Source: Acidaminococcus fermentans
Lineage (GTDB): Bacteria > Bacillota_C > Negativicutes > Acidaminococcales > Acidaminococcaceae
Assembly: GCA_004555735.1 (NCBI GenBank)
Contig: SFHH01000107.1
Span: forward strand, 1-7,057
Reading direction: 5' to 3'
DNA: 7,057 nt
Under the pieces are notes generated by a model that was not told the origin of the DNA, searched no databases, and saw nothing but the letters and a program-made list of their open reading frames with translations. Both the position numbers and the translations under genes were made by a program. This document shows positions 1 to 5,791 of the stretch, piece by piece. The first letter of the stretch is position 1. Each line of letters begins with the position of its first letter.

Positions 1-428
1 ATCCGGATATCAAAATTTTTTTCTCCTGGGCAGGTTCCCTGCTTCTGTCCTTCTAGCCCTGGCAGTACAGCCCGTTCTTCCTCACCGGTTGCTCCCACCA
101 GGTCGATGATGCTCTCACAGATTGTTTTCCGCCGGCCGTCATAATAGTAGGCATACAGCCGGTTCAAATCCACAAAAAAGGCCGGGACAGTCTGGAGAGC
201 CGTGTCACCCCGTTCCATGGGTGGCTGGTACAGCAGATGGTCCACCGGTACTTCCAATACTTCTGCCAGATCATAGAGCACGTTGATGTCCATGATAATC
301 TGGCCATTTTCATATTTGTACATGGTAGCCCGGCTTTTGCATACGGCATCGGCCAGTTCCTGGATGCTCATGTTTTTCCGTATCCGGTAATATTTAATGT
401 TGTTCCCGATTTGTCTGGCAATATCCAT
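1..428 (-). CDS. XRE-family helix-turn-helix transcriptional regulator (3' end outside window)
   Basis: The minus strand reads from an ATG at 428-426 without a stop to the left edge, giving 142 codons of an incomplete protein. It begins MDIARQIGNNIKYYRIRKNM. Residues about 6-62 have the layout of a Cro/C1-type HTH: an opening helix rich in Arg and Lys, then SIQELADAVCKSRATMYKYE (21-40) as the helix-turn-helix, then NGQ and DINVLYDLAEVLEVPVDHLL. A less conserved part follows (VPAFFVDLNRLYAYYYDGRR, 81-100, then a likely helix), possibly for dimerisation or ligand sensing; I cannot assign it. The start is supported by an AGGAA-like site about 10 nt upstream. The gene is divergent from the ridA cluster, the usual arrangement for a local regulator, so it probably controls that cluster and itself. 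That role is inference; the HTH call is firm. Confidence 0.85.
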   Translation of the reverse strand, partial: MDIARQIGNNIKYYRIRKNMSIQELADAVCKSRATMYKYENGQIIMDINVLYDLAEVLEVPVDHLLYQPPMERGDTALQTVPAFFVDLNRLYAYYYDGRRKTICESIIDLVGATGEEERAVLPGLEGQKQGTCPGEKNFDIR

Positions 429-480
429 AATTCCGATTCCTATAAATAGAATAATTCACTTAAAAACTTTCGCTGATTCA

Positions 481-509
481 ATTGTAAAAGATTTAACAGG
501 AAAAAACAA
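481..509 (-). promoter_or_regulatory. Candidate promoter of the XRE regulator gene
   Basis: Read on the minus strand, TTGTTT (plus-strand 504-509) is followed after exactly 17 nt by TACAAT (plus-strand 481-486), a five-of-six match to the -10 consensus. Transcription would begin near 473 and leave about 45 nt of untranslated leader before the ATG at 428. The -35 box lies inside the inverted repeat at 500-518, which would suit autoregulation. The -35 match is poor (three of six), so this is a suggestion only. Confidence 0.35.
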
Positions 510-510
510 T
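482..510 (+). promoter_or_regulatory. Candidate promoter of the leader ORF and ridA operon
   Basis: TTGTAA (482-487) and AACAAT (505-510) are separated by 17 nt, each matching four of six consensus bases. They lie just upstream of a good ribosome binding site (525-530). Transcription would start near 517. The boxes overlap the minus-strand candidate promoter and the inverted repeat, so one bound regulator could block both. The match is weak and AT-rich DNA makes chance matches likely. Confidence 0.3.
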
Positions 511-518
511 GTTTTTTC
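500..518. promoter_or_regulatory. Perfect inverted repeat, candidate regulator operator
   Basis: GAAAAAAC (500-507), three bases AAT, then GTTTTTTC (511-518) form a perfect 8+8 bp palindrome in the intergenic region between the divergent regulator and the ridA cluster. A compact dyad of this size suits a dimeric XRE-type HTH protein. It overlaps candidate promoter boxes in both directions. It is unlikely to be a terminator, because neither flanking gene ends here. Operator function is inferred from position and symmetry. Confidence 0.45.
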
Positions 519-538
519 TTTTCTGAGGAGATAAAAAA

Positions 539-604
539 ATGAAAAATGTTTCGTTTAGCGAGAATAACAGCATTTTCAAAAAAATGCAAATGGTCGTACA
601 ATAA
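539..604 (+). CDS. Possible 21-aa leader peptide upstream of ridA
   Basis: An ATG at 539 opens 21 codons and a TAA (602-604). The peptide begins MKNVSFSENN, continues with SIFKKMQ and ends in MVVQ. It has a very good Shine-Dalgarno, GAGGAG at 525-530, eight bases before the ATG, which is the main support. It is AT-rich, unlike the GC-rich genes nearby. It ends 53 bases before ridA, and the gap contains a GGAGG/CCTCC hairpin, so it could be a regulatory leader ORF. I recognise no family and it has no run of one amino acid as in classic attenuators. It could equally be a chance ORF in a 5' untranslated region. Confidence 0.4.
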   Translation: MKNVSFSENNSIFKKMQMVVQ

Positions 605-615
605 GGCCATCAAAA

Positions 616-630
616 GGAGGACGGACCTCC
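616..630 (+). promoter_or_regulatory. Small hairpin with a start-less Shine-Dalgarno-like sequence ahead of ridA
   Basis: GGAGG (616-620) can pair with CCTCC (626-630) around a five-base loop. The first arm is a perfect Shine-Dalgarno but no start codon follows at a usable distance. The second arm could instead pair four bases (CTCC 627-630 with GGAG 642-645) in the true ridA ribosome binding site. The two pairings exclude each other, so a translational switch is possible, though both helices are short. Confidence 0.3.
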
Positions 631-657
631 CACAGGAAAAAGGAGAGAATCGAAATC

Positions 658-1035
658 ATGAACAAAGAAGTTGCTTCCCAGAAGGCTCCTGCAGCCATCG
701 GACCCTATTCCCAGGCCATCCAGGCAGGCAATGCCCTCTACGTATCCGGCCAGCTGCCCATCGATGCCAACACCGGTGCTTTTCCGGCGGATGACATCGC
801 CGCCCAGACTCGTCAGTCCCTGGAGAATATCAAAGTGATCCTGGAAGAATCTGGCTATACCATGGCCGATGTGGTGAAAAGCACCGTGCTGCTGAAGGAT
901 ATCGGGGATTTCGGCGCCATGAACGAAGTGTACGGGGAATTCTTCTCCAAGCCCTTCCCGGCCCGGGCCGCCTTCCAGGTGGGAGCTCTGCCCAAAGACG
1001 CCAAAGTGGAAATCGAAGTTGTTGCCGTAAAATAA
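658..1035 (+). CDS. ridA: RidA family 2-iminobutanoate/2-iminopropanoate deaminase
   Basis: This 125-aa protein has the normal RidA/YjgF length and motifs throughout: GPYSQAI at 15-21, YVSGQLPID at 28-36, and the C-terminal signature PARAAFQVGALPKDAKVEIE at 101-120. Tyr17, Arg103 (carboxylate-binding position) and Glu120 are in place. RidA proteins are soluble trimers that hydrolyse reactive enamines and imines, chiefly 2-aminoacrylate released by PLP or other lyases acting on serine or cysteine, to pyruvate and ammonia. The start is fixed by AAAAAGGAGAG (637-647) and by homology at the N terminus. It is first in a run with a PLP C-S lyase, a transporter and desulfidase-family enzymes, which would generate exactly this toxic intermediate. 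That makes substrate protection or completion of the pathway its likely job here. Confidence 0.95.
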   Translation: MNKEVASQKAPAAIGPYSQAIQAGNALYVSGQLPIDANTGAFPADDIAAQTRQSLENIKVILEESGYTMADVVKSTVLLKDIGDFGAMNEVYGEFFSKPFPARAAFQVGALPKDAKVEIEVVAVK

Positions 1036-1037
1036 AC

Positions 1038-1064
1038 GGAATGGGGAGGCATTGCCACCCTTCC
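1038..1064 (+). other. Imperfect stem-loop between ridA and the PatB-like gene
   Basis: GGAA (1038-1041) pairs with TTCC (1061-1064), GGG (1043-1045) with CCC (1058-1060), and GGC (1048-1050) with GCC (1054-1056) around an ATT loop, with small bulges between. No T-run follows, so it is not a typical intrinsic terminator. It could be an RNA stability or processing element inside the operon message, or chance pairing in GC-rich DNA. Confidence 0.3.
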
Positions 1065-1091
1065 ATCGGAAAGACAAGGGGAGAAAAAATC

Positions 1092-2267
1092 ATGAAATAC
1101 AATTTTGATGAAGTGATCGACCGTTCCAACAACCGTTCTTCCAAATATGATGAACGGAAAAAAGTTTTCGGGACCAACGACGTGATTCCGCTGTGGGTGG
1201 CGGATATGGACTTCCGCACCGCCCAGCCCATTATCGATGCCTGTGTGAAAAAAGCCCAGGAAGGAATCTGGGGGTACACCTCCCGGCCAGCCAGCTATTT
1301 TGAAGCGGTCCAGGAATGGGAAGAAAAGCACAACCACTACAAACCGGATACGGCCCTCATGAGCTGGACCATCGGGGTGGTTTCCGCCATGGCCTCCTTG
1401 ATCAAACAGTGTTCCAAACCCGGGGACAAGGTGCTGTTCCTGACCCCTGTGTATGCGGAATTCTACGACATCACCGAAAACACCGGCCGCAGCGTGGCAG
1501 AATCCGAAATGGTCCGGAAGGGGGATGACTGGGAAGTGGATTTCGCAGACTTCGAAAAGAAGGCCAAAGAATCCAGGATCTTCCTGCTGTGCAACCCCCA
1601 TAACCCTCTGGGGAAGGTGTGGAAACCGGAAGAACTGAAAAAGATGATCGACATCTGCCTGGCCAATGATGTGCTGGTGATTTCCGACGAAATCCATTCC
1701 GACCTGATCTTCCACGGCAAGCATCACACCGCCGCCATTACAGTGGATCCCTCCTACAAGGACAAGGTGATCACCTGCGTATCTGCCACCAAGACCTTCA
1801 ACCTGGCCGGCCTCCAGGCTGCCACGGTAATCTTCCCCAACCAGGAGCTGAAGAAGACCTTTGATCACTACTGGTTCAGCATGGACATCCACCGGAACAA
1901 TGCCTTCAGTTCCGTGGCCATGGAAGCCGCCTACCGGTACGGTCAGGAATGGCTGGATCAGATGCTGGCCTATGTATCCGCCAATTTCGATTATGTAATC
2001 GACTTCTGCAAAAAGAACATTCCCCAGATCAAACCCAACTGCCCGGATGCCACCTATCTCATGTGGCTGGACTGCCGGGAACTGGGCCTGAGCAATGAAG
2101 CGCTGGTGGACTTCTTCGTCCATAAGGCCCATCTGGGCCTGAATCCCGGCCATTCCTTCGGCCGCTCCCTCCATGGCTACATGAGACTGAATGTGGCCTG
2201 CCCCAGAGCCACCCTGGAAAAAGCCATGCATCAGCTGAAAGAAGCCGTGGACGGACTGAAAAAATAA
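1092..2267 (+). CDS. patB: MalY/PatB family PLP-dependent C-S lyase / aminotransferase
   Basis: This 391-aa fold-type I PLP enzyme has the usual family length. It starts MKYNFDEVIDR and has the family N-terminal NDVIPLWVADMDF at 29-41. NPHNPLGKVW (168-177) is the Asn-Pro-rich segment, DEIHSDL (199-205) contains the Asp that contacts the PLP pyridine nitrogen, and SATKTFNLAGLQ (231-242) contains the Schiff-base Lys234. Arg365 in MRLNVAC is the expected substrate-carboxylate arginine. MalY/PatB enzymes cleave the C-S bond of cystathionine, cysteine or related beta-substituted substrates to pyruvate, ammonia and a thiol; some members transaminate. I start it at 1092, not at earlier in-frame codons, because GGGGAG (1078-1083) is correctly spaced and the family N terminus begins there. 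RidA upstream and desulfidases downstream favour the beta-eliminating role. Exact substrate is not readable from sequence. Confidence 0.92.
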   Translation: MKYNFDEVIDRSNNRSSKYDERKKVFGTNDVIPLWVADMDFRTAQPIIDACVKKAQEGIWGYTSRPASYFEAVQEWEEKHNHYKPDTALMSWTIGVVSAMASLIKQCSKPGDKVLFLTPVYAEFYDITENTGRSVAESEMVRKGDDWEVDFADFEKKAKESRIFLLCNPHNPLGKVWKPEELKKMIDICLANDVLVISDEIHSDLIFHGKHHTAAITVDPSYKDKVITCVSATKTFNLAGLQAATVIFPNQELKKTFDHYWFSMDIHRNNAFSSVAMEAAYRYGQEWLDQMLAYVSANFDYVIDFCKKNIPQIKPNCPDATYLMWLDCRELGLSNEALVDFFVHKAHLGLNPGHSFGRSLHGYMRLNVACPRATLEKAMHQLKEAVDGLKK

Positions 2268-2282
2268 GGGAGGGGAACCGTC

Positions 2283-3581
2283 ATGACCAAGAAGGAGTTG
2301 TGGGAAAGCTACCGGTTCCCCCTGATCCTCCTGGGGGGTATCGTCCTGGGAGCCATTATCGGGATCGTCTTCGGGAAACAGGCAACGGTCCTGAAACCCC
2401 TGGGGGATATCTTCATCAACCTGATGTTCACCATTGTGGTGCCCATGGTCTTTGTGTCCATTGCCACCGCCGTGGGGAGCATGCTGAACCTGAAACGCCT
2501 GGGCAAGATCCTGGGCAGCCTGGTGTTCACCTTCATCGTCACCGGCATGTTCGCCGCCGCCCTGGTGCTGGTGGTGGTGAATATCTGGCCTCCGGCGGCC
2601 AACACCACCGTGCAGCTGTCCGCCGGGAAAGTGTGCAAGGCCCTGTGCGCCGGAGAGATGTTCGTCCAGACCCTGACCGTCAATGACTTTGTGGGCCTGT
2701 TCAGCCGGAAAAACATGCTGCCCAACATTGTGGCGGCCATTGCCATGGGGATCGCCATGAGCATATGCGGCGGGGCGGATTCTCCGGTGGGGAGATTCAT
2801 GGCCAACCTGAACGACATCATCATGAAGCTGGTGAACATGATCATGAAGTTGGCTCCCATTGGCCTGGGTGCCTACTTCGCCAACCTGGTAGGGGAATAT
2901 GGGCCTCAACTAATCGGTGACTACGGCCGGACTATGGCCATCTACTACCCCATGTGCGTAGTGTATGCCATCATCTTCTTCACAGCCTACGCCTACTATG
3001 CAGGGGGCAGCCGAGGGATCAAGGCATTTTGGGGCCACATCCTGAAACCGGCGGTCACAGCCTTCGGTACCCAAAGCTCCTGCGCCGCCATCCCTGCCAA
3101 CATGGAAGCCTGTGATGAAATCGGAGTCCCCGAAGACATCTACGACATTGTCCTGCCTCTGGGCGCCACCATGCACATGGATGGTTCCGTCCTGAGCTCC
3201 ATCATGAAGATTGCCTTCCTGTTTGAAATCTTCGGCATACCCTTTACCGGAGTGGATGTGTACGCTAAAGCCATCGCTGTATCCATCCTCAGTGCTTTCG
3301 TCCTGTCCGGGGCTCCCGGGGGCGGTATGGTGGGCGAAATGCTCATCGTCAGCCTGTTCGGCTTCCCTCAGGAAGCATTCCCCATCATCGTGACCATCGG
3401 TTACCTGGTTGACCCCATGGCTACCTGCCTGAACTCTTCCGGGGATACCGTGGCTTCCATGATGATCAGCCGGATGGTGGAAGGTAAAGGCTGGATGGAC
3501 AAGAAAATCGACCGGAAAACTGATCAGGAAAAAGCTGCCATTGCCGCCCAGATCGGCGGATGCGACTGCGGAAACAAATAA
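2283..3581 (+). CDS. DAACS-family (SstT/GltP-like) sodium-coupled amino-acid symporter
   Basis: This 432-aa membrane protein has the dicarboxylate/amino acid:cation symporter layout: about eight hydrophobic helices plus two re-entrant hairpins. The HP1 motif is FGTQSSCAAIP (261-271), TM7 carries LPLGATMHMDGS (291-302, usual form NMDGT), HP2 is SGAPGGGMVGEM (342-353), and TM8 carries VDPMATCLNSSGD (376-388). Asp377, Thr381, Asn384 and Asp388 match GltPh Asp394, Thr398, Asn401 and Asp405. The Arg397 position, which binds the acidic side chain in glutamate/aspartate carriers, is Ala380. This and the LNSSxD segment, which resembles the serine/threonine carrier SstT, point to a neutral amino acid rather than glutamate. 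His298 replaces the usual Asn of NMDGT, a sodium-site residue. The tail ends in a CxC pair (Cys427, Cys429). It lies 15 nt after the PatB-like gene, with GGGAGGGG as ribosome binding site, and likely feeds the enzymes around it. Confidence 0.92.
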   Translation: MTKKELWESYRFPLILLGGIVLGAIIGIVFGKQATVLKPLGDIFINLMFTIVVPMVFVSIATAVGSMLNLKRLGKILGSLVFTFIVTGMFAAALVLVVVNIWPPAANTTVQLSAGKVCKALCAGEMFVQTLTVNDFVGLFSRKNMLPNIVAAIAMGIAMSICGGADSPVGRFMANLNDIIMKLVNMIMKLAPIGLGAYFANLVGEYGPQLIGDYGRTMAIYYPMCVVYAIIFFTAYAYYAGGSRGIKAFWGHILKPAVTAFGTQSSCAAIPANMEACDEIGVPEDIYDIVLPLGATMHMDGSVLSSIMKIAFLFEIFGIPFTGVDVYAKAIAVSILSAFVLSGAPGGGMVGEMLIVSLFGFPQEAFPIIVTIGYLVDPMATCLNSSGDTVASMMISRMVEGKGWMDKKIDRKTDQEKAAIAAQIGGCDCGNK

Positions 3582-3586
3582 AAATC

Positions 3587-3595
3587 TGGTATAAT
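3587..3595 (+). promoter_or_regulatory. Extended -10 promoter before the glutaredoxin-like gene
   Basis: TGGTATAAT has a perfect TATAAT at 3590-3595 preceded by the TGn extension at 3587-3589. It sits just after the transporter stop codon and 38 nt before the next ATG. The region about 17 nt further upstream (TGCGGA, 3567-3572, inside the transporter end) is a poor -35, as is common for extended -10 promoters. It would give the glutaredoxin-like gene, and perhaps the desulfidase genes beyond, expression separate from ridA. Confidence 0.6.
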
Positions 3596-3633
3596 ACCTG
3601 TGAACCTGTATCCAACAAAAGGAGAGATGACTT

Positions 3634-3885
3634 ATGCAGATCAAAGTAATCGGCAGCCACTGCTGCCCCGACACCCTCTATGCTCTGAACCAGCTGGCAG
3701 CTGCCGGTGTGGAAATTGACTTTGCGGATATCCTGGCCAGCCATGCTGATCTGAAACAGTACCTGGCCCTCCGGGACAGCGACCCTCTGTACGCTGAAAT
3801 CCGGGGCACCGAACGTCTGGGGATCCCCTGCTTCGTCAAAGAAGACGGCAGCAAGACCCTGGATCTGAAGGAAGTGCTGAAATAA
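3634..3885 (+). CDS. Small glutaredoxin-like (thioredoxin-fold) protein
   Basis: This 83-aa protein has the size and pattern of the compact glutaredoxin-related proteins of Bacillota. A first beta strand (MQIKVIG) leads into SHCCPDTLYAL (8-18), where Cys11 of CPDT aligns with the first cysteine of the CPxC active site. The second cysteine is Asp/Thr, so this looks monothiol-like. GIPCFV (63-68) contains the cis-Pro loop, Pro65, followed by an unusual Cys66. DGSKTLDLKEVLK closes the fold. The likely role is thiol-disulfide or glutathione/bacillithiol-type chemistry, or electron or persulfide transfer; no specific reaction can be assigned. The ribosome binding site AAAAGGAGAG (3617-3626) and the extended -10 just upstream support the start. 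Its place between an amino-acid transporter and cysteine desulfidase-family genes makes a link to cystine reduction or sulfide handling plausible but unproven. Confidence 0.8.
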   Translation: MQIKVIGSHCCPDTLYALNQLAAAGVEIDFADILASHADLKQYLALRDSDPLYAEIRGTERLGIPCFVKEDGSKTLDLKEVLK

Positions 3886-3892
3886 AGAATGT

Positions 3893-3917
3893 CAACGGTC
3901 AGCTGACAACGGTCAGC
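3893..3917 (+). repeat. Short tandem repeat with internal palindrome
   Basis: CAACGGTCAGC occurs at 3893-3903 and again at 3907-3917, a 14-base period. The junction forms the perfect 10-base palindrome GTCAGCTGAC (3898-3907). It lies in the gap after the glutaredoxin-like gene. It may be a remnant of a dispersed intergenic repeat or a small protein-binding site. Only two units are present. Confidence 0.6.
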
Positions 3918-3929
3918 GGCCTAAGGAGA

Positions 3930-3952
3930 GGACCCGCCTTTTGGGCGGGTCC
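3930..3952 (+). terminator. Strong GC hairpin, partial terminator or attenuator
   Basis: GGACCCGCC (3930-3938) pairs perfectly over nine bases with GGCGGGTCC (3944-3952) around TTTTG. It has the stem strength of an intrinsic terminator, but the plus-strand sequence after it is TTACCAATAAAA rather than a T-run. Termination is therefore probably incomplete, letting some transcription from the upstream promoter reach the desulfidase genes. It could also protect the 3' end of the upstream message. Confidence 0.45.
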
Positions 3953-3979
3953 TTACCAATAAAAAAGGAGATTACAACC

Positions 3980-5281
3980 ATGCATGCTTTGACCCAACTA
4001 ATCCGTGAGGATATGAAACCGGCCCTGGGGGTGACGGAACCTGGAGCCATTGCCCTGGCGGTTTCCATCGCCTGCCGCTATTTGCCGGAAAAGCCGGAGA
4101 AGGTGGAGCTGTTCCTGAACAGCGGCATCTACAAAAACGCCTTTACCTGCGGCATCCCCGGCACCAGCCATGTGGGGAACGCCTATGCGGCGGCCCTGGG
4201 AGCCCTGGCGGCGGACCCGGACAAAGGGCTTTTGTGCCTGGACGGGATCACGGATGAGGATGTGAAGGCAGCGGAAGCCATGGTAAAGGCCGGGAAGATC
4301 GCCGTCCACATGAGCAAAATCACCAGCCGGATCTCTATTGAAGCCCGAGTGGCTGCCGGGAGCTACAGTGCTACCTGCCTGATCCGGGATGCCCACACCA
4401 ACATCGTAAAGGTAACGGAAAATGGCCGAACGGTTCTGGACAAAACATCTGCCCTTCAAGAGGAGGAGGGGACGGAACAGGTGCCGGTGATCCACCGGTA
4501 CACCCTGGCCCAGCTGGCGGACTACGCCCGGACCGTGCCTCTGGAAGAGATTTCCTTCATCCGGGAAGCCTTCACAATGAACATGGCTCTGTTTCAGGAA
4601 GGAATGGACAGCCCCCGGACCACCTTTGCCCGGGTGCTCCTTGCCATGAACGGGGGAAAGGTGTTCTCTGAAGATGTGGTGAAGACCGCAGCCCTTATCT
4701 GCAACGGGGCCATCGAAGCCCGGGTCATCGGCCTGGACAAGCCTGCCATGAGCATCACCGGTTCCGGGGCCCACGGGATCATTGCCACCCTGCCCCTGTA
4801 CGCCTATTATAAAGTGGAACGCTGCACGGAAGAACAGCTGCTCCGGGCCACGGCCTTGAGCTATCTGATCTGTATGTACATCAAGGAATATTCCGGCAAG
4901 CTGTCCGCCTTCTGCGGCTGTGCCATTGCCGCCGGTACCGGTGCCGCCTGTGCCCTGGTGTTCCTGAAGGGCGGGGATGTGGACGCCATGACAAGAGTCC
5001 TCAACAACATGGCCAGTTCCATTACCGGCATGATCTGCGACGGAGGCAACCAGGGCTGCGTCATGAAGGGCATGACGGCGGTGGAAATGGCTTTTGCTTC
5101 AGCCGCCCTGGCCATGGATGACGCCTATATCTTCGATGCCCACGGCATCAACGGCACCACTCCGGAAGAAACCATGAAGAATATGGGAAGGATTGCTTCT
5201 CCCGGGATGACGGGAACGGAGAAGACCATAGTGGACATTCTCCAGGACAAGAACCAAAGCGAGAAAAAGGAGGAAGACTGA
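3980..5281 (+). CDS. Cysteine desulfidase / serine-dehydratase-alpha family protein lacking the catalytic-type cysteine
   Basis: This 433-aa protein belongs to the CdsB/CyuA (UPF0597, SDH-alpha-like) family. The N-terminal signature is KPALGVTEPGAIALAV (13-28), followed by SGIYKNAF (48-55) and GSGAHGI (261-267). SGKLSAFCG (306-313) and MICDGGNQGC (351-360) supply three cysteines, 312, 353 and 360, in the positions of the [4Fe-4S] ligands. Family members convert L-cysteine to pyruvate, ammonia and sulfide. The family signature is normally GCTEP, whose Cys is the proposed catalytic base (Cys25 in the archaeal CdsB); here it is Val18. Loss or change of activity, perhaps to serine or another substrate, is therefore possible. 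I start at ATG 3980 because AAAAAAGGAG (3961-3970) is well placed; the TTG at 3941 lies inside the hairpin and is unlikely. The stop precedes the GNAT start by one base, so translation is probably coupled. Confidence 0.85.
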   Translation: MHALTQLIREDMKPALGVTEPGAIALAVSIACRYLPEKPEKVELFLNSGIYKNAFTCGIPGTSHVGNAYAAALGALAADPDKGLLCLDGITDEDVKAAEAMVKAGKIAVHMSKITSRISIEARVAAGSYSATCLIRDAHTNIVKVTENGRTVLDKTSALQEEEGTEQVPVIHRYTLAQLADYARTVPLEEISFIREAFTMNMALFQEGMDSPRTTFARVLLAMNGGKVFSEDVVKTAALICNGAIEARVIGLDKPAMSITGSGAHGIIATLPLYAYYKVERCTEEQLLRATALSYLICMYIKEYSGKLSAFCGCAIAAGTGAACALVFLKGGDVDAMTRVLNNMASSITGMICDGGNQGCVMKGMTAVEMAFASAALAMDDAYIFDAHGINGTTPEETMKNMGRIASPGMTGTEKTIVDILQDKNQSEKKEED

Positions 5282-5282
5282 T

Positions 5283-5777
5283 ATGGAAATCCGTTATGCA
5301 CAACCCCAGGATGTAGACGCCATTGCCAGCCTGGAAGCCGCCTGTTTCCCTCAGGCAGAAGCGGCTACCCGGAAATCCATTGCGGACCGGGTGAAGGCTT
5401 ATCCCAATCACTTTTTCCTCCTGTGGGACGGGGAACAGCTGGTCTCCTTTGTGAACGGGCTGGTGACGGATCATCCGGATCTCACCGATGAAATGTATGA
5501 AAAAGCGGACATGCATCAGGAAGACGGGGCCTGGCAGATGATCTTCGGGGTGGACACGGATCCTCACCGCCGGAAACAGGGCCTGGCCGGAGAGGTGCTG
5601 GAAAAATTCATCGATGCGGCCCAGGCGGAGGGCCGGCAGGGAGTGGTGCTCACCTGCAAGGACCGGCTGGTCCACTATTATGCCAAATTCGGTTTTGTGG
5701 ATGAAGGCATCTCCGATTCCACCCACGGGGATGTGGTGTGGCACCAGATGCGGTTGACTTTCAATCGGAAGAAATAA
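5283..5777 (+). CDS. GNAT family N-acetyltransferase
   Basis: This 164-aa protein has GNAT-fold features: an N-terminal MEIRYAQPQDVDAIASLEAACFP typical of the first strand and helix (shown here in part by residues 1-20), then strand FFLLWDGEQLVSFVNG. Motif A is FGVDTDPHRRKQGLAGEVLE (88-107), with RRKQGLA forming the acetyl-CoA pyrophosphate loop. HYYAKFGFVDEGIS (131-144) is the usual C-terminal motif with a conserved Tyr. The substrate cannot be told; candidates are a small amine, an amino acid such as a cysteine derivative, or a protein N terminus. Its ATG is one base after the preceding desulfidase stop, with AAGGAGG at 5267-5273 inside that gene, so the two are co-translated. Lying between two desulfidase paralogues suggests a role in the same metabolism, for instance detoxifying an amino compound, but this is context only. 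Confidence 0.88.
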   Translation: MEIRYAQPQDVDAIASLEAACFPQAEAATRKSIADRVKAYPNHFFLLWDGEQLVSFVNGLVTDHPDLTDEMYEKADMHQEDGAWQMIFGVDTDPHRRKQGLAGEVLEKFIDAAQAEGRQGVVLTCKDRLVHYYAKFGFVDEGISDSTHGDVVWHQMRLTFNRKK

Positions 5778-5791
5778 AAGGGGAGAATGAA

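Noticed and set aside
164..349. A 61-codon minus-strand ORF near the left edge
   Set aside because: It is out of frame with the HTH regulator that covers the same bases and has recognisable domain structure.
546..794. An 82-codon plus-strand ORF running into ridA
   Set aside because: It overlaps the RidA N terminus in another frame, has no good ribosome binding site, and its translation matches nothing recognisable.
1041..1091. Extended N terminus for the PatB-like protein from 1041
   Set aside because: The extra 17 residues are not family-like, come from the intergenic stem-loop, and the ATG at 1092 has a properly spaced Shine-Dalgarno.
855..2909. A 684-codon open frame on the minus strand across ridA, the PatB-like gene and the transporter
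   Set aside because: It lies opposite three well-supported genes, its translation is His/Gly/Gln-rich low-complexity sequence with no recognisable domain, and it follows from the codon bias of the real genes.
2910..3674. A long minus-strand open frame opposite the transporter end
   Set aside because: It is antisense to the conserved HP1, HP2 and TM8 motifs of the symporter and has no family resemblance.
3941..3979. TTG start at 3941 for the first desulfidase
   Set aside because: The codon lies in the loop of a strong hairpin and the extra residues do not resemble the family; ATG 3980 has a strong ribosome binding site.
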